DNA from: Pseudomonas sp. H1h
GTDB lineage: Bacteria > Pseudomonadota > Gammaproteobacteria > Pseudomonadales > Pseudomonadaceae
Reading direction: 5' to 3'
Assembly (NCBI RefSeq): GCF_000633255.1
Contig: NZ_AYMJ01000015.1
Span: 248,001 to 312,000, forward strand
Length of the DNA: 64,000 nucleotides
A model generated the notes under the pieces. The model saw only the letters and a program-made list of their open reading frames with translations. It was not told the origin of the DNA and searched no databases. A program made the position numbers and the translations under genes. This document shows, one piece after another, positions 52,698-62,675 of this stretch. Position 1 is the stretch's first letter; each line of letters begins with the position of its first letter.

Positions 52698-55337
52698 ATG
52701 CGCGCCAACTCGTCTGATCCACAAGACACTGTCACAGCAGAACATCCGATCAAACCCGAGCGCCTGCGCTTGCTGGATCGGTTGAGCAAATACCGTCAAC
52801 CGATCGGTCTGGCGGTCACGTTGCTGCTGTTTGCCATTGCGCTGATTGCCTGTCGCCATCTGCTGAGCGAACTCGATCTCTACGCGCTGCATGACTCGAT
52901 CCTGGCCGTGCCGAAACCGGCCCTGCTCGGTGCGGTGGGCGCGACGGTCGTCGGTTTCATCATATTGCTGGGCTATGAATGGTCGGCCAGCCGCTATGCC
53001 GGCGTGACCTTGCCGCCGCGCACTCTGGCGCTGGGCGGCTTCACCGCGTTTGCGATTGGCAACGCCATTGGTCTGTCGCTGCTGTCGGGCGGCTCGGTAC
53101 GTTACCGTTTATATGCACGCCATGGTCTGGGGGCGTCGGAAGTCGCGCACATGACCCTGTTCGCCAGCCTGGCGCTGGGTTGCGCCCTGCCACCGCTCGC
53201 AGCCCTCGCCACCCTGAGTGACCTGCCCGCCGCCTCTGCCGCCCTGGGCCTGTCAGAAGGCTTGCTCGGCACGATTGCCACGGTGGTGCTGGGGCTTGGC
53301 GCGATTCTGGCGATCGGCATCTATCGCCGTCGCCTGCCGGAGCAGCCGTACCGCGACAACCTGCTGGTCAGGGCCGGTCGCCGGACCTTGCGCCTGCCGG
53401 GTCGACGCCTGACCTTCCTGCAACTGATCATCACCGCCCTCGACGTCGCTGCTGCGGCCACCGTGCTCTATCTGCTGCTGCCGGAAGCCCCGCCGTTCGG
53501 CGCGTTCCTGCTGGTGTATCTGCTGGCCTTGGCCGCTGGTGTCCTCAGCCATGTACCTGGGGGTGTCGGGGTTTTTGAAGCGATCCTGCTGGCCGCGTTC
53601 GCCGATACGCTCGGTGCCGCGCCACTGGCCGCTGCGCTGCTGCTCTATCGCCTGATCTATGTGGTGCTGCCGCTGCTGGTGGCCTGCGTGTTTTTGCTGA
53701 TCAACGAAGGCCAGCGCCTGTTTCAGACCCAGACCATGCGCGCGGCGTCCGGTCTGGCGGCGCCGATTCTGGCAGTGCTGGTGTTCCTGTCCGGTGTAGT
53801 GCTGCTGTTTTCCGGTGCTACGCCGGAAATCGACACTCGCCTGGAGCACATCGGCTTCCTGATCCCGCATCGTCTGGTCGACGCCTCGCACTTCGGCGCC
53901 AGCCTGATCGGCGTGCTGTGCCTGCTGCTCGCGCAGGGCCTGCGCCGTCGCCTGTCGGCGGCGTGGATGCTGACCACCATTCTGCTGCTGGTCGGCGCCC
54001 TGCTCTCGCTGCTCAAAGGCTTCGACTGGGAAGAAGCCACGCTGATGACGCTCACCGCGGCGCTGCTGGGAGTGTTCCGTCGCTCGTTCTATCGCCCGAG
54101 CCGCCTGACCGAACTGCCGTTCTCGCCGCTGTATCTGGTGGCCAGCCTCTGCGTGTTGGGGGCTTCGACCTGGTTGCTGCTGTTCGCCTACCAGGATGTG
54201 CCGTACAGCCATCAACTGTGGTGGCAGTTCACCCTCGACGCTGATGCGCCGCGTGGCCTGCGTTCGCTGCTCGGCGCCGCCGTGCTGTTGCTGGTGATCG
54301 CCCTGACCTGGCTGCTGCGCACAGCCCGTCCGGTGATCCATCTGCCGACCCCGGACGAACTGGATCGCGCCGCGAAGATTCTGATGGCCTCGTCGCAACC
54401 CGACGGCGGCCTCGCCCTGACCGGTGACAAGGCGCTGCTGTTTCACCCCAACGACGAGGCGTTCCTGATGTACGCCCGCCGTGGCCGCAGCCTGGTGGCG
54501 CTGTACGACCCGATCGGCCCCGGCCAGCAACGCGCCGAAATGATCTGGCAGTTTCGCGACCTCTGCGACATCCATCACACCCGTCCCGTGTTCTATCAAG
54601 TGCGCGCCGAAAACCTGCCGTACTACATGGACATCGGCCTGACCGCGATCAAGCTTGGCGAAGAAGCCCGGGTCGATCTGCATCGCTTTGACCTGGAAGC
54701 CAAGGGCAAAGAGATGAAGGACCTGCGCTACACCTGGAACCGTGGCACCCGTGATGGCTTGTCGCTGGAAATCCACGAGCCGGGCCAGGCGCCGATGGAC
54801 GAACTCAAGGTGATTTCCGATGCGTGGCTGACTGGCAAGAACGTGCGCGAGAAAGGTTTCTCCCTCGGCCGTTTCAGCGACGATTACCTGAAGCATTTCC
54901 GCATTGCGGTGATTCGCTTCGAAGGCCGCCCGGTGGCGTTTGCCAACCTGCTCGAGACCTACGGCCATGACCTGGCCAGTCTCGACCTGATGCGCTCGCA
55001 CCCGGACGCCCCCAAGCTGACCATGGAGTACCTGATGGTCGGCCTGATTCAACACTATAAGAGTCACGGATACGCGCGCTTCAGCCTGGGCATGGTGCCG
55101 TTGTCGGGGTTGCAACCCCGGCGTGGTGCACCGCTGACCCAGCGTCTGGGCTCGATGGTCTTCCGCCGTGGTGAGCAGCTGTACAACTTCCAAGGCTTGC
55201 GCCGCTTCAAAGACAAATTCCAGCCTGACTGGGAACCCCGTTATATGGCCGTGCCCGCCGGACTCGATCCGCTGGTAGCGCTGGCCGATACTGCTGCCCT
55301 GATCGCGGGCGGCTTGACTGGATTGGTGAAACGCTGA
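52698..55337 (+). CDS. mprF: Aminoacyl-phosphatidylglycerol synthase/flippase MprF
   Basis: The 879-residue protein has an N-terminal flippase half with about 12 membrane helices and a C-terminal DUF2156 synthetase domain of about 330 residues, with FHPNDEAFLMYARRGRSLVALYDPIGP, VFYQVRAENLPYYMDIG and LRYTWNRGTRDGLSLEI. In P. aeruginosa the homologue makes alanyl-PG from alanyl-tRNA and raises resistance to cationic peptides. Start ATG 52698 has GAGG upstream; the TTG three bases earlier is rejected. The stop overlaps the next start by one base (TGATG). Confidence 0.93.
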   Translation: MRANSSDPQDTVTAEHPIKPERLRLLDRLSKYRQPIGLAVTLLLFAIALIACRHLLSELDLYALHDSILAVPKPALLGAVGATVVGFIILLGYEWSASRYAGVTLPPRTLALGGFTAFAIGNAIGLSLLSGGSVRYRLYARHGLGASEVAHMTLFASLALGCALPPLAALATLSDLPAASAALGLSEGLLGTIATVVLGLGAILAIGIYRRRLPEQPYRDNLLVRAGRRTLRLPGRRLTFLQLIITALDVAAAATVLYLLLPEAPPFGAFLLVYLLALAAGVLSHVPGGVGVFEAILLAAFADTLGAAPLAAALLLYRLIYVVLPLLVACVFLLINEGQRLFQTQTMRAASGLAAPILAVLVFLSGVVLLFSGATPEIDTRLEHIGFLIPHRLVDASHFGASLIGVLCLLLAQGLRRRLSAAWMLTTILLLVGALLSLLKGFDWEEATLMTLTAALLGVFRRSFYRPSRLTELPFSPLYLVASLCVLGASTWLLLFAYQDVPYSHQLWWQFTLDADAPRGLRSLLGAAVLLLVIALTWLLRTARPVIHLPTPDELDRAAKILMASSQPDGGLALTGDKALLFHPNDEAFLMYARRGRSLVALYDPIGPGQQRAEMIWQFRDLCDIHHTRPVFYQVRAENLPYYMDIGLTAIKLGEEARVDLHRFDLEAKGKEMKDLRYTWNRGTRDGLSLEIHEPGQAPMDELKVISDAWLTGKNVREKGFSLGRFSDDYLKHFRIAVIRFEGRPVAFANLLETYGHDLASLDLMRSHPDAPKLTMEYLMVGLIQHYKSHGYARFSLGMVPLSGLQPRRGAPLTQRLGSMVFRRGEQLYNFQGLRRFKDKFQPDWEPRYMAVPAGLDPLVALADTAALIAGGLTGLVKR

Positions 55338-56629
55338 TGATTCAACGCTCCCTGAAGTACATCCTGGCCGCACTGATTGTGCTGGCCGTGATTGCCGGTG
55401 GCGGTTACTGGTACCTCAAACGCCCGGCACCGCAACCGACTCTGCAACCGCTGACTGCCGCCGACGGCACCGTCATGACCCGCGTCATCCCGGGCACCCA
55501 GCCCAAGGCGCAGGTGCTGGTGGCGGTCAATGACGACCAGAAACTGACCGACAATCAACTGAGCACCCTGAGCCGCAGTGCTTCGGCGCAGATCGTTCAG
55601 GTGATTCTGCCCAAGGACTGCCTGCAACAGAGCCGCGCCCTGCAAACCGGCCTGCGCGAACTCAATGGGCCGGCAACGCTGGTCAGCGGTATCGGCCCAG
55701 GCGCCGTGCTCGCATGGCGCTGGTTGTCCGAGCAAAAGGACGACAAGGCCCAGGCCATCTCGGTTGACCTGGCCCTGGAAAAACCCGGCTGTACTCACCT
55801 GCTGCCGAAATCCGCCGCTCACGGCCACTGGCTGGTGGCATGGAACGACAACCCGGACGACACCAGCGCCGGTTTCGTGCGCGATCAACCGAACGCCGAA
55901 ACCAGCATCAGCGACTACGACATCAACCTGCCGCAAGTGCTGAACAACGAACTGCGCAAGATCCTCGTCGGCGGCGACAAGGCCAACGGTGGTCTGGCGA
56001 TCCCGGTGGTTGAAGTGCCGGCCGGTCAGGCGAAAGACACCGTGACCCTGTTCCTCTCCGGTGACGGTGGCTGGCGCGACCTCGACCGCGACGTAGCGGG
56101 CGAGATGGCCAAGATCGGCTACCCGGTGGTCGGCATCGACACCCTGCGCTACTACTGGCAGCACAAGAGCCCAGAGCAAAGCGCGCTGGACCTGACCGAA
56201 CTGATGCAGCACTACCGCCAGAAGTGGGGCACCAAGCGCTTCATCCTGACCGGTTACTCGTTCGGTGCCGACGTGTTGCCAGCGATCTACAACCGCCTGC
56301 CGGACACCGAGCAACAGCGCGTCGACGCAATCATCCTGCTGGCCTTCGCCCGCACCGGTAGCTTCGAAATCGAAGTCGAAGGCTGGCTCGGCAACGCCGG
56401 TAAAGAAGCCGCCACCGGCCCGGAAATGGCCAAGCTGCCAGCGGCCAAAGTTGTGTGCATCTACGGCGCCGAAGAAACCGACGAAAGCGGCTGCACCGAC
56501 AAGACTGCAGTCGGCGAAGCGGTGAAACTGCCCGGCGGCCACCACTTCGACGAGAACTACCCGGCGCTGGCCAAGCGTCTGGTGGACTTGATCGAGAAGC
56601 GTCAGACCAAGGATCAGCCAGCAGAGTGA
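55337..56629 (+). CDS. AcvB/VirJ-family aminoacyl-phosphatidylglycerol hydrolase
   Basis: This 430-residue periplasmic alpha/beta-hydrolase has an N-terminal membrane anchor (YILAALIVLAVIAGGGYWYL). The nucleophile elbow is GYSFGADVLP, with an Asp region YGAEETDES and a C-terminal His in GGHHFDENY completing a likely triad. In P. aeruginosa the equivalent gene next to mprF (PA0919) removes the amino acid from alanyl-PG, so the pair sets lipid A-PG levels. It overlaps mprF by one base. Confidence 0.92.
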   Translation: MIQRSLKYILAALIVLAVIAGGGYWYLKRPAPQPTLQPLTAADGTVMTRVIPGTQPKAQVLVAVNDDQKLTDNQLSTLSRSASAQIVQVILPKDCLQQSRALQTGLRELNGPATLVSGIGPGAVLAWRWLSEQKDDKAQAISVDLALEKPGCTHLLPKSAAHGHWLVAWNDNPDDTSAGFVRDQPNAETSISDYDINLPQVLNNELRKILVGGDKANGGLAIPVVEVPAGQAKDTVTLFLSGDGGWRDLDRDVAGEMAKIGYPVVGIDTLRYYWQHKSPEQSALDLTELMQHYRQKWGTKRFILTGYSFGADVLPAIYNRLPDTEQQRVDAIILLAFARTGSFEIEVEGWLGNAGKEAATGPEMAKLPAAKVVCIYGAEETDESGCTDKTAVGEAVKLPGGHHFDENYPALAKRLVDLIEKRQTKDQPAE

Positions 56630-56645
56630 TCTGAGCCGGCAACAT

Positions 56646-56684
56646 AAAAAGCCCCCGCAGCCTCACGGTCGCGGGGGCTTTTTA
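56646..56684 (+). terminator. Rho-independent terminator of the mprF operon
   Basis: AAAAAGCCCCCGC and GCGGGGGCTTTTT form a strong stem with A- and T-runs. Confidence 0.93.
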
Positions 56685-56727
56685 CATTCAGAGCATCAGC
56701 CCATTCTCGGCAGCACCACACATCCCC

Positions 56728-56816
56728 TGTGGGAGCGGGCTTGCTCGCGAATACGGTGTGCCAGGCAACATTGATGGCGATTGATACACCGCCTTCGCGA
56801 GCAAGCCCGCTCCCAC
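56728..56816. repeat. REP pair (BIME)
   Basis: TGTGGGAGCGGGCTTGCTCG and the inverted TTCGCGAGCAAGCCCGCTCC lie between two intrinsic terminators. Confidence 0.9.
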
Positions 56817-56855
56817 AAGGGATGGATGCAGGATTCAAGCAAAGTGTGCAGGCAC

Positions 56856-56896
56856 AAAAAAGCCCCCGCCAGCCACAAGGCTGACGGGGGCTTTTC
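56856..56896 (-). terminator. Rho-independent terminator of kup
   Basis: In minus-strand sense GAAAAGCCCCCGTCAGCC and GGCTGGCGGGGGCTTTTTT form a stem with a T-run, 15 bases after the kup stop. Confidence 0.88.
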
Positions 56897-56910
56897 AGTT
56901 GTGGCGAGGC

Positions 56911-58812
56911 TTACATCTCCACCTGCGTCCCCAACTCGATCACCCGGTTCAACGGCAGATTGAAGAACCTCAGGTTGCCATTGGCGTTCTTCAACATGAA
57001 CGCAAACAGCGCCTCACGCCAGCGGGCCATGCCTTCGAGTTTCGAGGCAATGACCGTTTCGCGGCTGAGGAAGTAAGTGGTGCGCATCGGGCTGAAGTCC
57101 AGGTCATCCAGATGGCACAGTTTCAGCGCCTGCGGCACGTCCGGCTCGTCGGTGAAGCCGAAGTGCAGGATCACCCGGAAGAAACCTTCGCCGTAGGAGT
57201 CCACTTCAAAGCGCCGTGCTGGCGGTACACGCGGGATGTCCTCGTAGACCACCGTCAGCAGCACCACCTGCTCGTGCAGCACCTGGTTGTGCAGCAAGTT
57301 GTGCAACAGCGCGTGCGGCACGGCGTCGGAGCGCGCGGTGAGGAACACCGCAGTGCCCTGCACCCGGTGCGGCGGTTGCACGCGGATGCTGCTGATGAAG
57401 ATCGGCAGCGGTAGCGCGCCTTCGTCGAGACGATCAACCAGCAGCTCTTTGCCGCGCTTCCAGGTGGTCATCAGGATGAACAGCACGATCCCCGCGAGTA
57501 CCGGGAACGCACCGCCCTGGATGATTTTCGGCACGTTGGCGGCGAAGAACATGCCATCGACCAGCAGGAAGCCAAGCAGAATCGGCACGGCCAGCAGTGG
57601 CGGCCATTTCCACAGCAATAGAATCACCGCTGCCACCAGAATACTGGTGATCAGCATGGTGCCCGTCACAGCCACGCCGTAGGCAGACGCCAGTGCACCA
57701 GAGGACTCGAAGCCGATCACCAGCAGGATCACGCCGACCATCAGCGCCCAGTTCACTGCACCGATGTAGATCTGCCCCTGTTCGGCACTGGACGTGTGCT
57801 GAATGTGCATGCGCGGGATGTAGCCAAGTTGAATGGCTTGGCGGGTCAGCGAGAACGCACCGGAAATCACCGCTTGCGAAGCGATCACCGTGGCCAGGGT
57901 GGCCAGTACCACCAACGGCACCAGCGCCCAGTTCGGCGCCAGCAGGTAGAACGGGTTACGCGCTGCTTCCGGGTTTTCCAGCAGCAACGCGCCCTGACCG
58001 AAGTAGTTCAGCACCAGCGCCGGCAGGACCAGCGCCAGCCAGGCGCGGGCAATCGGCTTGCGACCGAAGTGGCCCATGTCGGCGTACAGTGCTTCGGCGC
58101 CGGTCAATGCCAGCACCACGGCGCCGAGAATCGCTACGCCCATGCCCGGATGCACCATGAAGAAACGCACGCCCCAGATCGGGTTCAGCGCGTTCAATAC
58201 TTCAGGGTGTCTGACGATCCCGCTGACGCCCAGACCACCCAGCACCAGGAACCACGCCACCATCACCGGGCCAAACAGCTTGCCGATACGATCGGTACCG
58301 TGCTTCTGGATCAGGAACAACGCGACCAGCACCACCAGCGCCAACGGCACTACCCAGCGCTCCAGGCCATCGAAGGCCAGCTCCAGACCTTCAACCGCCG
58401 ACAACACGGAAATGGCCGGGGTGATCATACTGTCGCCGTAAAACAGCGCAGCACCGATCAGCCCCAGAATCACCAGCACCGCCTGCAACTTCGGGTAACG
58501 GCTCGATGCGCGGCGCGCCAAGGCGGTCAGCGCCATGATCCCGCCTTCACCCTGGTTGTCGGCGCGCAGTACGAACAACACGTACTTGATCGTGACCACC
58601 CAGATCAGCGACCAGAAAATCAACGCGAGAATCCCGAAGACTCCGTCGTGGTTGACCGGCACCCCATAATGACCGGCGAAAACTTCTTTGAGGGTGTACA
58701 ACGGGCTCGTGCCGATGTCGCCGTAAACCACCCCGACTGCCGCGACCAGCATGCTCAGCGGTTTTGCAGCCGAATGCTCGGCGCCCGCCGCCTGACTACT
58801 TGCCTGACCCAT
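56911..58812 (-). CDS. kup: Low-affinity K+ transporter Kup
   Basis: The 633-residue K+/H+ symporter has about 12 transmembrane helices and the family hallmark [19 protein letters not shown] near the N-terminus, followed by [17 protein letters not shown] and, in the middle, [14 protein letters not shown] cytoplasmic C-terminal domain of about 170 residues follows. AGGAG precedes the ATG. Length is normal. Confidence 0.95.
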   Translation of the reverse strand: MGQASSQAAGAEHSAAKPLSMLVAAVGVVYGDIGTSPLYTLKEVFAGHYGVPVNHDGVFGILALIFWSLIWVVTIKYVLFVLRADNQGEGGIMALTALARRASSRYPKLQAVLVILGLIGAALFYGDSMITPAISVLSAVEGLELAFDGLERWVVPLALVVLVALFLIQKHGTDRIGKLFGPVMVAWFLVLGGLGVSGIVRHPEVLNALNPIWGVRFFMVHPGMGVAILGAVVLALTGAEALYADMGHFGRKPIARAWLALVLPALVLNYFGQGALLLENPEAARNPFYLLAPNWALVPLVVLATLATVIASQAVISGAFSLTRQAIQLGYIPRMHIQHTSSAEQGQIYIGAVNWALMVGVILLVIGFESSGALASAYGVAVTGTMLITSILVAAVILLLWKWPPLLAVPILLGFLLVDGMFFAANVPKIIQGGAFPVLAGIVLFILMTTWKRGKELLVDRLDEGALPLPIFISSIRVQPPHRVQGTAVFLTARSDAVPHALLHNLLHNQVLHEQVVLLTVVYEDIPRVPPARRFEVDSYGEGFFRVILHFGFTDEPDVPQALKLCHLDDLDFSPMRTTYFLSRETVIASKLEGMARWREALFAFMLKNANGNLRFFNLPLNRVIELGTQVEM

Positions 58813-59102
58813 CCAACACTCCTACTTCTCAGAACCGGCTTCTTTGAATGAAGCACTATGCTTTGTGGTGCAGCATGCGCTGTTTTACCTGTTGTTACAG
58901 ACGTTTTGTTGACTGTAAAAAATTGGTAAAGCTCAACGGCGCGAAGCATAGCGCAGCACTCGTCGTATTTCCCTGCATAAAGCTGGTCAAGTGCGTTGCT
59001 CGCCGCTAGAATTGCGCACTTTTTGATCAGAGGCGCGCCCTAAGCGCCCATCCGTCGGCTTTCGCACCAAGAAAGCGATGTCACAAAATACCGAGGTTAG
59101 AC

Positions 59103-60440
59103 ATGTCCACCACTCCTGCGCCGGCCAATCCAAAGGTTGGCTTCGTATCTCTGGGTTGCCCGAAAGCACTGGTCGACTCCGAGCGCATCCTGACCCAGCT
59201 GCGCATGGAAGGCTATGACGTGGTGTCCACCTATCAGGACGCCGACGTTGTAGTCGTCAACACCTGCGGTTTCATCGATTCGGCCAAGGCTGAGTCGCTG
59301 GAAGTGATCGGCGAAGCGATCAAGGAAAACGGCAAGGTCATCGTCACCGGTTGCATGGGCGTGGAAGAAGGCAACATCCGCGACGTGCACCCGAGCGTGC
59401 TGGCCGTGACCGGTCCGCAGCAATACGAGCAAGTGGTCAACGCCGTGCACGAAGTCGTGCCGCCACGCCAGGATCACAACCCGCTGATCGACCTGGTGCC
59501 GCCGCAAGGCATCAAGCTGACTCCACGCCACTACGCTTACCTGAAGATTTCCGAAGGCTGCAACCACAGCTGCTCCTTCTGCATCATCCCGTCGATGCGC
59601 GGCAAACTGGTCAGCCGTCCGGTCGGTGATGTGCTCGACGAAGCCCAGCGCCTGGTCAAATCCGGCGTGAAGGAACTGTTGGTGATTTCCCAGGACACCA
59701 GCGCCTACGGCGTCGACGTCAAATACCGCACCGGCTTCTGGAACGGCGCACCGGTGAAAACCCGCATGACCGAGCTCTGCGAAGCGCTGAGCACCCTTGG
59801 TGTCTGGGTCCGCCTGCACTACGTTTACCCGTACCCGCACGTTGACGAACTGATCCCGCTGATGGCCGCCGGCAAGATCCTGCCGTACCTGGACATCCCG
59901 TTCCAGCACGCCAGCCCGAAAGTGCTGAAGTCGATGAAGCGCCCGGCGTTCGAAGACAAGACCCTGGCACGGATCAAGAACTGGCGCGAAATCTGCCCGG
60001 ACCTGATCATCCGTTCGACCTTCATCGTCGGCTTCCCGGGCGAAACCGAAGAAGACTTCCAGTACCTGCTGAACTGGCTGACCGAAGCCCAGCTCGACCG
60101 CGTCGGCTGCTTCCAGTACTCGCCGGTTGAAGGTGCGCCAGCCAATGATCTGGACCTGGAAGTGGTACCGGACGACGTCAAGCAGGATCGTTGGGAGCGC
60201 TTCATGGCGCACCAGCAGGCCATCAGCTCGGCCCGCCTGCAGATGCGCATCGGCCGCGAGATCGAAGTGCTGGTGGACGAAGTCGACGAACAGGGCGCGG
60301 TCGGCCGCTGCTTCTTCGATGCCCCGGAAATCGACGGCAACGTGTTCATCGACAACGGCAGCAACCTCAAGCCGGGTGACAAGGTCTGGTGCAAGGTGAC
60401 TGACGCTGACGAATACGACCTGTGGGCTGAACAGATCTGA
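59103..60440 (+). CDS. rimO: Ribosomal protein uS12 methylthiotransferase RimO
   Basis: The 445-residue radical-SAM enzyme has three N-terminal Cys for the auxiliary cluster ([27 protein letters not shown]), the radical-[18 protein letters not shown] (CxxxCxxC) and a C-terminal TRAM domain. It methylthiolates an Asp of ribosomal protein S12. GAGG precedes the ATG. Length is normal. Confidence 0.96.
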   Translation: MSTTPAPANPKVGFVSLGCPKALVDSERILTQLRMEGYDVVSTYQDADVVVVNTCGFIDSAKAESLEVIGEAIKENGKVIVTGCMGVEEGNIRDVHPSVLAVTGPQQYEQVVNAVHEVVPPRQDHNPLIDLVPPQGIKLTPRHYAYLKISEGCNHSCSFCIIPSMRGKLVSRPVGDVLDEAQRLVKSGVKELLVISQDTSAYGVDVKYRTGFWNGAPVKTRMTELCEALSTLGVWVRLHYVYPYPHVDELIPLMAAGKILPYLDIPFQHASPKVLKSMKRPAFEDKTLARIKNWREICPDLIIRSTFIVGFPGETEEDFQYLLNWLTEAQLDRVGCFQYSPVEGAPANDLDLEVVPDDVKQDRWERFMAHQQAISSARLQMRIGREIEVLVDEVDEQGAVGRCFFDAPEIDGNVFIDNGSNLKPGDKVWCKVTDADEYDLWAEQI

Positions 60441-60455
60441 GCATCACGCAGTACC

Positions 60456-60545
60456 TGTGGGAGCGGGCTTGCTCGCGAATGCGGCGGATCAGTCACTAAA
60501 GTTGTCGACTGATATGACGCTTTCGCGAGCAAGCCCGCTCCCACA
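60456..60545. repeat. REP pair (BIME)
   Basis: TGTGGGAGCGGGCTTGCTCG and TTCGCGAGCAAGCCCGCTCC flank about 40 bases, after rimO and before its terminator. Confidence 0.9.
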
Positions 60546-60564
60546 AAGAGACAACGCTGAATTC

Positions 60565-60603
60565 AAAAGCCCCGCTCTTTTTATGAGATGCGGGGCTTTT
60601 TTA
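60565..60603 (+). terminator. Rho-independent terminator after rimO
   Basis: AAAAGCCCCGC and GCGGGGCTTTTTT form the stem with a T-run. Confidence 0.92.
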
Positions 60604-60659
60604 CGGCTATCGTTTAGCGGGGGACGGACTCCCTTGAAACGCACAAGAGGCAGACGGGC

Positions 60660-61133
60660 ATGCGTCACCATTCGGTCATCCACACACCGAAACTCAGCGA
60701 TTATCAGGAACTGACCCGGGTCTGGGAGGCCTCGGTTCGCGCCACCCATGATTTTCTGCCGGACAGCTACATCGAGCTGCTGCGCAATCTGGTGCTCACG
60801 CGTTATCTGGATGCAGTGATGTTGATCTGCACCAGGGACGCTCAGCAGCGCATCACCGGATTCGCCGGTGTGGCGGCGGGCAAGATTGAAATGCTGTTCA
60901 TTGACCCCGAGCATCGTGGCCAGGGTTTGGGTAAAAAACTGCTGAATTACGCCATGCAGCATTTGAACGCCGATGAACTCGACGTCAACGAGCAGAACCC
61001 ACAAGCCTTGGGCTTCTACTTCAAGCAGGGCTTCGAAGTGATCGGCCGCTCGGAAGTCGACGGCATGGGCCAGCCATATCCGCTGCTGCACATGCGTTTG
61101 CGCCAAAACCAACAACGCTCACAACACGGCTGA
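60660..61133 (+). CDS. GNAT-family N-acetyltransferase
   Basis: The 157-residue acetyltransferase has the acetyl-CoA motif A IEMLFIDPEHRGQGLGKKLLNYA (R/Q-x-x-G-x-G/A) and motif B NEQNPQALGFYFKQGFEVIGR. It resembles E. coli YjaB. The substrate is unknown. AGAGG precedes the ATG. Confidence 0.88.
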   Translation: MRHHSVIHTPKLSDYQELTRVWEASVRATHDFLPDSYIELLRNLVLTRYLDAVMLICTRDAQQRITGFAGVAAGKIEMLFIDPEHRGQGLGKKLLNYAMQHLNADELDVNEQNPQALGFYFKQGFEVIGRSEVDGMGQPYPLLHMRLRQNQQRSQHG

Positions 61134-61236
61134 CACACCACAGAAGGCCTACAAAAAGCCATACGCCAAAATGGAACCGGGCTTAACCGGCGCCAGGCAG
61201 GTACAATGCCCACCCCTTTTTTGTTACGGCCCTGTC

Positions 61237-61947
61237 ATGACTGACCCGATTCGCCTCTCCAAACGCCTCATCGAACTGGTCGGTTGCTCCCGCCGGGAGG
61301 CCGAGCTGTTCATCGAGGGCGGCTGGGTCACCGTGGACGGCGAAGTGATCGACGAACCGCAGTTCAAGGTCGGCGACCAGAAAGTCGAGCTCGACAAGGA
61401 CGCCAAGGCCACCGCGCCAGAGCCGGTGACCATCCTGCTCAACGCGCCGGCCGGCATGGACGTCGACAGCGCCATGCAATCGCTCAGCGCCGAGACCCTC
61501 AGCGAAGAACACCGCTACGGCAAACGTCCGTTGCGCGGGCACTTCCTGCGCCTGACCGCCAGTGCCGACCTGCAGGCCAAGGCCAGCGGCCTGCTGGTGT
61601 TCACCCAGGACTGGAAAATCCTGCGCAAGCTCACCGCCGACGCCGCCAAGATCGAGCAGGAATACGTGGTCGAGGTCGAAGGTGACATGGTTGCCCACGG
61701 CCTTAATCGCCTGCAACACGGCCTCACCCACAAGGGCAAGGAGCTGCCGCCGGTCAAGGCCAGTTGGCAGAACGAAAACCGCCTGCGCTTCGCCATGAAA
61801 AACCCGCAACCGGGAATCATCGCGCAGTTTTGCGAAGCGGTCGGCTTGAAGGTGATCGGTATTCGCCGCATCCGCATCGGCGGCGTGTCGATCGGCAAAG
61901 TCCCGGTTGGCCAATGGCGCTACCTGTCCGGCAAAGAGAAGTTCTAA
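61237..61947 (+). CDS. RluF/RsuA-like pseudouridine synthase family protein without the catalytic Asp
   Basis: The 236-residue protein has an N-terminal S4 RNA-binding domain (RLSKRLIELVGCSRREAELFIEGGWVTVDGEV). The core domain has the fold of RsuA/RluF enzymes (GLLVFTQDWKILRKL, IEQEYVVEVEG, RIRIGGVSIGKVPVGQWR). At the active-site motif, which should read R-L-D-x-D/T-x-G-L, it has DLQAKASGLL, so the essential Asp is replaced by Gln113. It may bind rRNA without isomerising uridine. Start ATG 61237 opens with MTDPIRLSK; the longer frame is rejected. Confidence 0.85.
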   Translation: MTDPIRLSKRLIELVGCSRREAELFIEGGWVTVDGEVIDEPQFKVGDQKVELDKDAKATAPEPVTILLNAPAGMDVDSAMQSLSAETLSEEHRYGKRPLRGHFLRLTASADLQAKASGLLVFTQDWKILRKLTADAAKIEQEYVVEVEGDMVAHGLNRLQHGLTHKGKELPPVKASWQNENRLRFAMKNPQPGIIAQFCEAVGLKVIGIRRIRIGGVSIGKVPVGQWRYLSGKEKF

Positions 61948-62021
61948 GACTTGCGCTGCCGCCACACATTCCGGCATCGCGCCCTGCGCGCTGCCCACAA
62001 CGAAATATCAGGATTGCCCAC

Positions 62022-62489
62022 ATGGTTCATAACGACGTACTGCGCAGCGTGCGCTACATGCTCGACATCAGCGACAAGAAAGTTGTCGAGATCATCAAAC
62101 TCGGCGGCATGGACGTAGCGCTCGCTGACGTGGTGATCTGGCTCGACAAGAAAGAAGAAGACGAAGAAGGCTTCGTACGCTGCCCGGACGAAGTGATCGC
62201 GCACTTCCTCGACGGCCTGGTGGTCTTCAAGCGCGGCAAGGACGAAAGCCGTCCGCCACAACCGATCGAAGTCCCGGTGACCAATAACATCATCCTGAAA
62301 AAGCTGCGCGTGGCCTTCGAACTGAAAGAAGACGACATGCACGCCATCCTCAAGGCTGCCGAGTTCCCGGTGTCCAAGCCTGAGCTGAGCGCGCTGTTCC
62401 GCAAGGTCGGCCACACCAACTATCGCCCGTGCGGCGACCAGTTGCTGCGCAACTTCCTCAAGGGCCTGACCCTGCGCGTTCGCGGCTGA
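62022..62489 (+). CDS. DUF1456-family protein (YehS-like)
   Basis: The 155-residue protein has two DUF1456 repeats: NDVLRSVRYMLDISDKKVVEI and NNIILKKLRVAFELKEDDMHAI, each followed by a helix pair. Family members are thought to be cytoplasmic and of unknown function. ATG 62022 is preceded by a weak AGGATTG. It follows the pseudouridine-synthase-like gene by 74 bases. Confidence 0.88.
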   Translation: MVHNDVLRSVRYMLDISDKKVVEIIKLGGMDVALADVVIWLDKKEEDEEGFVRCPDEVIAHFLDGLVVFKRGKDESRPPQPIEVPVTNNIILKKLRVAFELKEDDMHAILKAAEFPVSKPELSALFRKVGHTNYRPCGDQLLRNFLKGLTLRVRG

Positions 62490-62522
62490 TCACGGTTCCG
62501 GCTTCAGACCAGCGCTGCGACT

Positions 62523-62597
62523 TTCGCGAGCGGGCTCGCTCCCACAAGGGCTTTGTGTACATCACCAACCCTCTGAGGGAGCGAGCCTGCTCGCGAA
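62523..62597. repeat. REP pair (BIME, inward orientation)
   Basis: TTCGCGAGCGGGCTCGCTCC and GAGGGAGCGAGCCTGCTCGC are about 28 bases apart between DUF1456 and trmO. Confidence 0.85.
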
Positions 62598-62675
62598 GGC
62601 CGACTAACAGCCAACACCGCACTTCAAGCCCTCCGGGTTATTATCCCCACCCCGCTCCCGCCTCGATTCCAGATC

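Noticed and set aside
53253..55373. 706-residue minus-strand ORF opposite mprF
   Set aside because: It is a high-GC shadow frame: rich in Gln, Arg and His, without domains, and fully overlapping the clear mprF gene. The same holds for the long antisense frames over quiP, the FAD dehydrogenase and dinG.
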